Origin: Prevotellaceae bacterium UBA4372
GTDB lineage: Bacteria > Bacteroidota > Bacteroidia > Bacteroidales > Bacteroidaceae
Reading direction: 5' to 3'
Length of the DNA: 21,012 bases
NCBI GenBank assembly: GCA_002391275.1
Contig: DGSC01000056.1
Coordinates: 1-21,012, forward strand
Part shown: positions 16,115-21,012 of the stretch, piece by piece
How positions within the stretch are numbered: position 1 is the stretch's first letter
Layout of the letters: every line of letters starts with the position of its first letter
Notes under the pieces: generated by a model
Database searches by the model: none
What the model saw: only the letters and a program-made list of their open reading frames with translations
Told to the model about the DNA's origin: nothing
Program-made: the position numbers and the translations under genes

Positions 16115-17347
16115 TTATTTTCGTCTGCGTATTCTTAAAGGAATGGCTTCGGCATGGGCCTGACAGAAGCGGGATGTATCCTCAACCACAAGCGCCAAAT
16201 AGCCTCCACCGCCTGCACCTGGCATTTTCCACGCAAGGACACCAGGCTCTGCCGACCAATGAGCGATGGCATCTACGATAAAGTCCTGATCTTCGGGAGC
16301 ATCGTCTTTGCAGCCAACTTCTCCACGTGTAGGTCTGACCATGCCTGGGAACATGGCCACCTGCGCTTCAAACGAAGCCCTATAGGAGGCCGCAAAAGCC
16401 GAGAGGTTACGCTGCATGATGGCCTCCCAGCAGGCAGCAGCCGCCTCTGTCAAAGCATGCACCTTGGCCGGTGTTATATCCTTGCCTTCCACAACCGAGC
16501 ATCCTGGACGACGGGGTTCAAGGGGTATCATGCACAAATGACTCTCCAGCCACGACAATACTGCTTCATCGTCGCACGTCTCTATCTTTTCGGGCCAGAA
16601 ATGACCGCTATAGAAATGGCGGCACAAGCCCGGCACACAAATGCCGATAGCATCCTGGGCTCCGCTGATGATACCATCCTCACGCTCCGGATTATTCTCG
16701 AAACAAAACACCAGACGCGCCAGTGTCTCGGGATTCATCTCCGGCAACTTCATTGGCCAGATACTCTTGATGACATTGCGGGTCGAAGTGCTGAGCCCGC
16801 AGCGCTCACGAATCTCAAACGTAGGTTCCAAGGAAATCGTCAGTGCCCATCCGGCACCGTGGCACGACACATAAGGTTGGTCGATCCACGTGCCTGCCAA
16901 ATCCAAACGGGTAGGCAGCTGACAAGTAGCGGCTTTAAGGTCGGTACTCGATCGCGCCTTTAGTCCCTCTTGCGGAGTGCGCTTCAGCACGATGTATTCG
17001 ATGCCTCGTTCTCGGCACACACGGGCTTTCTCCTCGTTGGCACCATCTTCATTAACCACAAAGACATCCGGTTTCACGATATCCAAAGTAGGCAAGAAAT
17101 CCATCACCCCACTGCCCGCATTAATGCAGGCATCCTTAACATACTTGATGCTCTTGACCATAAACAGCCGCTCCTGCTCAGGATAAACCGTTGGTCTATG
17201 CTTATACCCCAGATAGGTCTCATCCGAGCCTATGCCTACATATAGGTCGCCATACTCTGCCGCCTGACGGAAGAACTCTACGTGTCCCGAGTGCAACAAA
17301 TCGTAGCACCCCGAAACAAACACCTTTTTAGGTTTATTACTATCCAT
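16115..17347 (-). CDS. Cytidylyltransferase-GHMP kinase fusion protein
   Basis: A 410-residue protein from the ATG at 17345-17347; an extension to a TTG at 17380 is unlikely. Residues about 6-140 are a TagD-like nucleotidyltransferase: VFVSGCYDLLHSGHVEFF with the HxGH motif at 19-22, VGIGSDE, and the closing RSSTDLK at 132-138. Residues about 145-410 are a GHMP-type sugar kinase: PTRLDLAGTWIDQPY, GLSTSTRN at the phosphate-binding motif 2 position, SGAQDAIGICVPG, and motif 3 PGAGGGGYLAL at 376-386. Kinase plus nucleotidyltransferase in one chain implies phosphorylation of a sugar or polyol and its activation as an NDP or CDP derivative, comparable in logic to Fkp or HldE but of different build and much shorter than Fkp. 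The substrate is unknown. It has its own promoter and terminator and sits beside gmd-fcl. Confidence 0.85.
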   Translation of the reverse strand: MDSNKPKKVFVSGCYDLLHSGHVEFFRQAAEYGDLYVGIGSDETYLGYKHRPTVYPEQERLFMVKSIKYVKDACINAGSGVMDFLPTLDIVKPDVFVVNEDGANEEKARVCRERGIEYIVLKRTPQEGLKARSSTDLKAATCQLPTRLDLAGTWIDQPYVSCHGAGWALTISLEPTFEIRERCGLSTSTRNVIKSIWPMKLPEMNPETLARLVFCFENNPEREDGIISGAQDAIGICVPGLCRHFYSGHFWPEKIETCDDEAVLSWLESHLCMIPLEPRRPGCSVVEGKDITPAKVHALTEAAAACWEAIMQRNLSAFAASYRASFEAQVAMFPGMVRPTRGEVGCKDDAPEDQDFIVDAIAHWSAEPGVLAWKMPGAGGGGYLALVVEDTSRFCQAHAEAIPLRIRRRK

Positions 17348-17402
17348 GTATTCTTTTTTAATAGAAAATGTCCGTGTCAACAGATTCTTCCGTTAACGAC
17401 TG

Positions 17403-17434
17403 CAAAGATAGGGAAAGTAGCTTTTCACACCAAC
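17403..17434 (-). promoter_or_regulatory. Promoter of the cytidylyltransferase-kinase gene
   Basis: The -7 box TATCTTTG is at 17403-17410 and GTTG, three of four matches to the -33 TTTG, is at 17431-17434. The spacer is 20 nt, the normal distance in Bacteroidota. The -7 box lies 55 bp upstream of the ATG at 17347. Confidence 0.7.
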
Positions 17435-17448
17435 TTTTTCACACAAAA

Positions 17449-17474
17449 AAAGGCAGACCTTCTGGCCTGCCTTT
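17449..17474 (-). terminator. Rho-independent terminator after the DUF3267 gene
   Basis: An 11-bp stem (17449-17459 with 17464-17474, one G-U pair on the minus strand) has a tetraloop and continues directly into a T7 tract on the minus strand. It is part of the duplicated cassette and has a twin at 19321-19346. Confidence 0.9.
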
Positions 17475-17589
17475 CAAATAAAGAACTTTGATGTTTCAAT
17501 ATCGGATTTATGATAATAGGCTTTGATAGAACAAGTGCGTTGACAGCGCATCGCCTTTTTCCTCAATGCGGTAATAACAAATAATAGTT

Positions 17590-18156
17590 TTACTCGCCTT
17601 CCTCTATCACATAAAATCCGGCCTCTGACGGATGATCCAGTATGAGGCAGTCAGGAGCTTCCTTCGTGAGCAGCCATGACATCCAGATGTCACCTGCCGC
17701 TGCCGCTATGAAGAATATGCCGAGTACCAGCAGTGGCAGGCTTCCGATGCAGAGTGCCACAATAGAAGGTATGATGCCCAACACTATGCATGGCATCATC
17801 GCCCCAATCATATATTCACGCTTACGCAACGGCACATCGCAATGGCAATACGGAGTCAGCATCTTCCATATCACCCCGAAGCTGATGCTCTTCCACCCGC
17901 TCTTGGCGTAGCAGGCCCATGTGATGCCATGAATAAGCTCGTGCACCACTATACCTACCAACATAGCCACAAACAGCCATATCCATTCACGCCCAGTACC
18001 TACCAGGCTACCTAACGAACCCTTGTCCTTCCATATCACGAAGAACGGCACCAGCAATGCCACTGCCGACACCACCATCAGTACAATTGAGAAGATATTA
18101 GCCTTCCCCAAATCTATGGCCACCTTACGGCCATTGTTCAAATCAGTTTTTTCCAT
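17590..18156 (-). CDS. DUF3267 membrane zincin-like protein
   Basis: A 188-residue membrane protein with about four hydrophobic segments. The second carries VHELIHGITW, an HExxH zinc-protease-type motif (His72, Glu73, His76). Downstream are YCHCDVPLRKREYMIGAMMPCIVLGIIP and a late AAAGDIWMSWLL helix with the acidic D-I-W-M motif. The tail DCLILDHPSEAGFYVIEE is typical of DUF3267. The layout is that of intramembrane or membrane metalloprotease-like proteins; no substrate is known. It lies 179 bp downstream of the SDR gene and is bracketed with it by the duplicated cassette. Confidence 0.85.
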   Translation of the reverse strand: MEKTDLNNGRKVAIDLGKANIFSIVLMVVSAVALLVPFFVIWKDKGSLGSLVGTGREWIWLFVAMLVGIVVHELIHGITWACYAKSGWKSISFGVIWKMLTPYCHCDVPLRKREYMIGAMMPCIVLGIIPSIVALCIGSLPLLVLGIFFIAAAAGDIWMSWLLTKEAPDCLILDHPSEAGFYVIEEGE

Positions 18157-18179
18157 TGTATTAATTATCCATAGTCCCC

Positions 18180-18347
18180 TCCGCTCCCCATAAAAGGAGA
18201 GGAATAGGAGGCAAAGTATGCATTACAGCCCCCTCCGAATCTCCCAAAGAGGGAGGAAGAGAAAACCAAGTTTCTTCATTCTTCACTTTTCATTACGCAG
18301 CCCAGCCGTTTCCCCATCGCCCATTGGAGAGGGGGCTAAGGGGTGAG
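18180..18347. repeat. GC-rich imperfect-palindrome cluster plus TTCACTTTTCATT motif
   Basis: The 179-bp gap between SDR and DUF3267 is filled by three short CCCCTCC...GGGAGG type imperfect palindromes (near 18187-18215, 18228-18256 and 18311-18347) and by the AT-rich phrase CTTCATTCTTCACTTTTCATT at 18274-18294. A similar palindrome is at 20288-20337, and the phrase TTCACTTTTCATT recurs inside the aminotransferase gene at 20518-20530. They look like dispersed intergenic repeats. The third palindrome provides the stop codon of the SDR gene. Confidence 0.55.
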
Positions 18348-19103
18348 CATTTTTCTCTTTATCAAGCTCGGACTCGCCTGATGCGTAGCCAGTATCAGCA
18401 CCTCGGCAATCTGCACATGCGCTGGCGCGTTGGCAGCATACAGCGCCACGTCGGCAATATCATCGCCCGTCAGCGGCTTTACGCCCTCATACACCTTCGC
18501 TGCCCGCTCCGTGTCTCCATGAAAACGAACATTGCTGAAATTCGTCTCCACAAGTCCCGGCTTCAGGTTCGTCACACGAACTTCTGTATCAGCCACGTCA
18601 ATGCGCAGCCCGTCAGTCAGGGCCTTCACCGCAGCCTTCGTAGCACAGTAGACTGCACCTCCGGCATAAGCTGCATCGCCGGCCACCGAGCCCACGTTGA
18701 TGACATGGCCTCTGTTACGTTCCACCATTCCTGGCACTATGAGCCGCGTCATCGTCAACAAGCCCTTTATATTCGTGTCTATCATCGTCTCCCAATCCTC
18801 ATAGTTCCCTTCAAATTCAGGCTCCAGCCCCAGTGCCAGTCCTGCGTTGTTCACCAGCACATCAACCTCCTGCCATTCCTTGGGCAGCGTAGCCATAGCA
18901 GACACTGCCGCCTCACGGTCACGCACATCGAAAGCCAGCGTCAGGACCTCCGTTCCTTCAGCCTTCAGTTCCTTCTCAATCTCATCCAGCCGCTTTCTGT
19001 TGCGTCCTGTGATGATAATCTTGTCGCCGTTCTTGGCGAACTTCCTGGCGCAGGCAAGCCCTATACCGCTCGTCGCACCCGTTATCAATACCGTCTTTTG
19101 CAT
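18336..19103 (-). CDS. SDR-family NADP oxidoreductase (YdfG-like)
   Basis: A 255-residue classical short-chain dehydrogenase. It has the TGATSGIG cofactor loop (8-15), NNAG (85-88), catalytic Ser139 in INVGSVAG, and YCATK with Tyr152 and Lys156, followed by KPGLVETNFS. TGRNRKRLDE after strand 2 favours NADP. Closest in appearance is YdfG, which oxidises L-allo-threonine, serine and 3-hydroxy acids; malonic semialdehyde reduction is another known role. The last residues (KRKMLTP) and the stop come from a GC-rich intergenic repeat, so the natural C terminus was probably altered by repeat insertion. The start ATG lies 25 bp after the UDP-glucose dehydrogenase relic. Confidence 0.92.
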   Translation of the reverse strand: MQKTVLITGATSGIGLACARKFAKNGDKIIITGRNRKRLDEIEKELKAEGTEVLTLAFDVRDREAAVSAMATLPKEWQEVDVLVNNAGLALGLEPEFEGNYEDWETMIDTNIKGLLTMTRLIVPGMVERNRGHVINVGSVAGDAAYAGGAVYCATKAAVKALTDGLRIDVADTEVRVTNLKPGLVETNFSNVRFHGDTERAAKVYEGVKPLTGDDIADVALYAANAPAHVQIAEVLILATHQASPSLIKRKMLTP

Positions 19104-19127
19104 AAAAATATTCCGTTATTCAATCTG

Positions 19128-19272
19128 TCAGTCACGTTTGAAGATCTCGCGCGTTTTTACTTTGTAGGCCACGTCATCGAGGCAGTCCTCATAGCGGTTC
19201 GCGATGATAGCATCAGCATACACCATGGTTGGTGTAATATCCTTGCCTTTCACATCAGAGCATCCTGACCGG
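19128..19272 (-). pseudogene. Chimeric relic: kinase-gene fragment joined to UDP-glucose dehydrogenase tail
   Basis: Reading left from 19272, the open frame gives GCSDVKGKDITPTMV, then YADAIIANRYEDCLDDVAYK, then VKTREIFKRD and a stop. The last part is the C-terminal end of UDP-glucose 6-dehydrogenase (the IIANRY...D.V..KV.TR.IF.RD pattern). The first part matches the cytidylyltransferase-kinase gene: 19222-19267 aligns with 16471-16516 with only about seven differences in 43 bp (there it encodes GCSVVEGKDITP). The two pieces belong to different proteins, so this is a recombination scar, not a gene. An internal ATG would give a 32-residue peptide. It follows directly on the promoter of cassette copy 2. 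Confidence 0.75.
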
Positions 19273-19275
19273 CCG

Positions 19276-19307
19276 CAAAGATAGGGAAAGTAGCTTTTCA
19301 CACCAAC
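19276..19307 (-). promoter_or_regulatory. Cassette promoter upstream of the relic and SDR gene
   Basis: TATCTTTG at 19276-19283 and GTTG at 19304-19307 have a 20-nt spacer, identical to copy 1. It now points into the relic and on to the SDR gene at 19103, so it could transcribe SDR and DUF3267. Confidence 0.65.
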
Positions 19308-19320
19308 TTTTTCTCAAAAA

Positions 19321-19346
19321 AAAGGCAGACCTTCTGGCCTGCCTTT
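19321..19346 (-). terminator. Rho-independent terminator after the YjbH N-half gene
   Basis: An 11-bp stem (19321-19331 with 19336-19346, one G-U pair in minus-strand RNA) has a tetraloop and is followed on the minus strand by a run of T. It begins 88 bp past the stop of the YjbH-like gene and is the twin of 17449-17474. A second small stem (ATGCGTT/AACGCAT) lies just before it at about 19407-19423. Confidence 0.9.
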
Positions 19347-19434
19347 CAAATAAAGAACTATGAAGTCTCTCTATCGGATTTATGATAATAAGCTTTGATA
19401 GAACAAATGCGTTGATAACGCATAGCCTTTTTCC

Positions 19435-20205
19435 TCAATGCGGTATCGTGTAGTGATAACCTATGCCACCCGTGAAACCACATCCATGCACCAATGCAGC
19501 CTGGATGAACAAATGCCGCCATAGCAACACATCTGCTCCAACGTTCACTCCTGCCCCATCCCATTCGGCAATGAGCCGGAGAGGACGATATTGCCCGGCA
19601 TTGGTGCCCTGGCCTACAAAGATAGCAGGACGTAGCGAAAGACCTCCCGCCACGCCTCGGCGTTCCTTATTCTTGTCTGAGGTATAATAGCGATAAGCCA
19701 GATGTGCACCCAGTTGCCAACCGCGTATATCGAAATGCTTCGACGCGACGCCATAGATGTTCTGAAAATAATTATTGGTATTTTTTCCAGTAGAGATACC
19801 TCTGAACCGTCCCACATCATCCATTCCTATAGCGATAGCCGGCCACCAACGGCCTTCATACAACGGCGTCACTTTCACATTCACCCGCCGGTCCTCATTG
19901 TAGTAGCCTTTCTTTTTGTTCTTGTCCCTGTTCTTATGCATCCACAGCAAGGCCGCACCGTATGACAACTCTATCCATCTGAAGGGCGTTAGGCCTATCG
20001 TATAACTCATCGTGTTCTTGTCGGGCATCTGCGCAGGCAGAAACTGCTGATGCAGAAACGACACATTCCCACGGAACGTTCCCGCTGAATCCGTCTCTGC
20101 AGAAGGCACCTGCAGCAGGCCCGTCAGTCCGTGATACTCCTGTCCCCAGCAGCACAAAGGCAACAGACACAAGGCCAAAACCTTACATCTGTTCCCTTGT
20201 GGCAT
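19435..20205 (-). CDS. YjbH-like outer-membrane protein (N-terminal-half type)
   Basis: A 256-residue protein from the ATG at 20203-20205, chosen because it gives a compact signal peptide (MPQGNRCKVLALCLLPLCCW, then GQ). An in-frame ATG at 20248-20250 would add 15 residues. The mature protein opens EYHGLTGLLQVPSAETDSAGTF, the hallmark start of YjbH/YmcA (G-L-x-x-P-S-A). It continues with family-like beta-strand segments (YTIGLTPFRWIELSYGAALL, VNVKVTPLYEGRWWPAIAIG, DDVGRFRG, YGVASKHFDIRGWQLGAHLAYRY). It stops where the N-terminal half of full-length YjbH (about 700 residues) would end, at GGIGYHYTIPH. The C-terminal-half-like protein is encoded at 1779-3044. YjbH-type proteins sit in the outer membrane and support exopolysaccharide secretion; here the neighbours are a sugar aminotransferase and nucleotide-sugar genes. 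Confidence 0.8.
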   Translation of the reverse strand: MPQGNRCKVLALCLLPLCCWGQEYHGLTGLLQVPSAETDSAGTFRGNVSFLHQQFLPAQMPDKNTMSYTIGLTPFRWIELSYGAALLWMHKNRDKNKKKGYYNEDRRVNVKVTPLYEGRWWPAIAIGMDDVGRFRGISTGKNTNNYFQNIYGVASKHFDIRGWQLGAHLAYRYYTSDKNKERRGVAGGLSLRPAIFVGQGTNAGQYRPLRLIAEWDGAGVNVGADVLLWRHLFIQAALVHGCGFTGGIGYHYTIPH

Positions 20206-20287
20206 GAACAGGAATGAGCAAAAAGCCCCGAGTCCTTTGAGAATATTCATTGTCCTTAAGCGATTCTTCTCGAAACTAATCACCGTC

Positions 20288-20337
20288 AATGCCCTATCGC
20301 TCGCCCCCCATCAGCGGGAGCCGGAGAAGGGGCTTCC
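20288..20337. repeat. GC-rich imperfect intergenic palindrome
   Basis: On the minus strand the sequence reads AGCCCCTTCTCCGGCTCCC then GCTGATGGGGGGCGAG. It resembles the elements at 18228-18256 and 18311-18347 and fills the space directly after the aminotransferase stop codon. Probably a dispersed Bacteroidota intergenic repeat. Confidence 0.45.
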
Positions 20338-21012
20338 CTACTCCACTATCGCACCTTTGATGGTCTCGACGATATAGCGCACGTCATCATCCGTCACATA
20401 AGGTCCTGCTGGCAGACACATGCCCACCTTGAACAGCGCCTCGCTGACGCCGTTTACATAAGAGACACTCGCATCAGACGTCAGACAAAGGACCTCTTCA
20501 TTTTTCACTTTTAACTTTTCACTTTTCATTTCGCCACGGCGATACACTGGCTGCATGTGCATCGGCTTCCAAACAGGACGGGCCTCAATCTGAGCCTGGT
20601 CAAGAGCCACTCGCAGAGCTTCCACATTGGCATTCGGCTCACAATCCGTGTGGGCGCTCTCTGCCATGTGAATCACGCCAGCTGCTCCACCAACGGCACC
20701 CTTCACGACGCTCTTATAAGCATTCTCCTGACCCTTGATCTTCAATGCCGGGTCTATCGTAATCGTACACAACCAGTAGTTCGAGTCATACACGGGCACC
20801 GACTGTCCATTTTCCATCTCACATTTGTCATTTGCCTGTGAGTGGACGTGAATGCCGTCAACGCCTGCCAAAAGCTCCTCGTACAATGCCTGCACATGCC
20901 TGTGATGCTTCAGGTGATCCTCCACTACCGTCATCTGGCCGCGGCCGATGCCGGCGCAGATGTTCGACATACGGTAGTTGTAGCCAATCTTCTCGTGCTG
21001 GTAGTACGGATA
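20338..21012 (-). CDS. DegT/DnrJ/EryC1 aminotransferase, C-terminal part (runs off edge)
   Basis: The open frame continues past the right edge; 224 codons are visible. It starts in YPYYQHEKIGYNYRMSNICAGIGRGQM, the conserved middle of PLP-dependent sugar aminotransferases of the DegT/DnrJ/EryC1/StrS family. It continues with SNYWLCTITID, HTDCEPNANVEALRVALD, IEARPVWKPMHMQPVY and CLPAGPYVTDDDVRYIVETIK. The PLP-binding lysine lies in the unseen N-terminal part. Such enzymes aminate keto-sugars (for example UDP-4-keto-6-deoxy-GlcNAc) for capsule or glycan building. Two odd segments, QANDKCEMENGQ (about 20804-20839) and MKSEKLKVKNEE (about 20494-20529), are low-complexity and look like intergenic repeat DNA read in frame. 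Confidence 0.93.
   Translation of the reverse strand, partial: YPYYQHEKIGYNYRMSNICAGIGRGQMTVVEDHLKHHRHVQALYEELLAGVDGIHVHSQANDKCEMENGQSVPVYDSNYWLCTITIDPALKIKGQENAYKSVVKGAVGGAAGVIHMAESAHTDCEPNANVEALRVALDQAQIEARPVWKPMHMQPVYRRGEMKSEKLKVKNEEVLCLTSDASVSYVNGVSEALFKVGMCLPAGPYVTDDDVRYIVETIKGAIVE
20497..20532. repeat. AT-rich intergenic-type repeat inside the aminotransferase gene
   Basis: The plus strand reads CATTTTTCACTTTTAACTTTT then CACTTTTCATTTC, a quasi-tandem (T)CACTTTT phrase that shares TTCACTTTTCATT with the intergenic region at 18282-18294. In the gene it encodes the lysine-rich MKSEKLKVKNE insertion without breaking the frame. Confidence 0.6.

Larger units (their letters stand above)
17402..17573. 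repeat. Duplicated terminator-promoter cassette, copy 1
   Basis: These 172 bp match 19275-19445 at roughly 92% identity, with about 13 substitutions and a one-base length difference. The repeat contains, in minus-strand order, a trace of a gene end (ACCGCATTGAGG), a short stem near 17530-17550, an intrinsic terminator and a -7/-33 promoter. In this copy it separates the DUF3267 gene from the cytidylyltransferase-kinase gene. Confidence 0.95.
19275..19445. repeat. Duplicated terminator-promoter cassette, copy 2
   Basis: The partner of 17402-17573 (about 92% identical, same orientation, 1873 bp apart). This copy begins inside the last codons of the YjbH N-terminal-half gene (CCGCATTGA, the PH-stop end), which suggests this is the native location of the upstream part. 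Its promoter now drives the UDP-glucose dehydrogenase relic and the SDR gene. Confidence 0.95.

Noticed and set aside
16115..17347. Naming the kinase-nucleotidyltransferase fusion Fkp
   Set aside because: Fkp is about 950 residues with a different pyrophosphorylase domain; this is a 410-residue TagD-like plus GHMP arrangement, so fucose is not established as substrate.
18324..19268. 314-codon plus-strand open frame opposite the SDR gene
   Set aside because: The minus-strand SDR has a full set of catalytic motifs; the plus-strand frame is Arg/His/Ser-rich shadow sequence.

Overview
This window looks chromosomal and comes from a member of the Bacteroidota, most likely Prevotellaceae. The signs are Bacteroidota -7 promoter boxes of the form TAnnTTTG upstream of several genes, a lipoprotein with an acidic K-D-D-D export tag after the lipobox cysteine, large secreted proteins with type IX secretion (Por) C-terminal tails, and capsule enzymes typical of gut and oral Prevotella/Bacteroides. 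The genus is inferred. Every intact gene lies on the minus strand, so the biological reading order runs from position 21012 down to 1. No rRNA, tRNA, CRISPR array or intact mobile element was seen.

Right part (about 21000-11750) is surface-polysaccharide and nucleotide-sugar territory. In transcription order it holds: the C-terminal part of a DegT/DnrJ/EryC1-type aminotransferase that runs off the edge; a protein matching the N-terminal half of YjbH; a terminator-promoter cassette; a short chimeric relic ending in a UDP-glucose dehydrogenase tail; an SDR oxidoreductase; a DUF3267 membrane protein; a second copy of the same cassette; a cytidylyltransferase-GHMP kinase fusion; the GDP-fucose pair gmd and fcl; a nitrilase-family amidase; and a secreted GH53 endo-galactanase. 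Gmd and Fcl together convert GDP-mannose to GDP-L-fucose. The fusion enzyme probably makes another activated sugar.

Middle part (about 11700-8100) holds a GlsB/YeaQ-type small membrane protein, a 427-bp gene-free stretch with five copies of a 22-bp tandem repeat, a patatin-like phospholipase and a 12-helix MFS transporter. Next (8080-3145) is a two-gene unit: a 1444-residue secreted multidomain CotH-kinase protein, with a small YqiA-like esterase starting 2 bp after it. Its 5' leader holds a perfect GC-rich hairpin followed by a T tract just after the -7 box.

Left part (3044-1) holds a protein resembling the C-terminal half of YjbH, a small lipoprotein with a strong terminator, and then about 1.1 kb without intact genes. 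That stretch contains a 65-bp-period degenerate tandem repeat with a coding relic, a frameshifted gene remnant, and an 11-unit, 22-bp-period array that reaches the left edge.

Most worth a second look: the 171-bp duplicated terminator-promoter cassette bracketing the SDR/DUF3267 pair with a mosaic gene relic inside; the bulged hairpin RNA between gmd and fcl; YjbH-like halves on separate genes 16 kb apart; two unrelated 22-bp arrays; and AT-rich intergenic-type sequence embedded in the aminotransferase gene.
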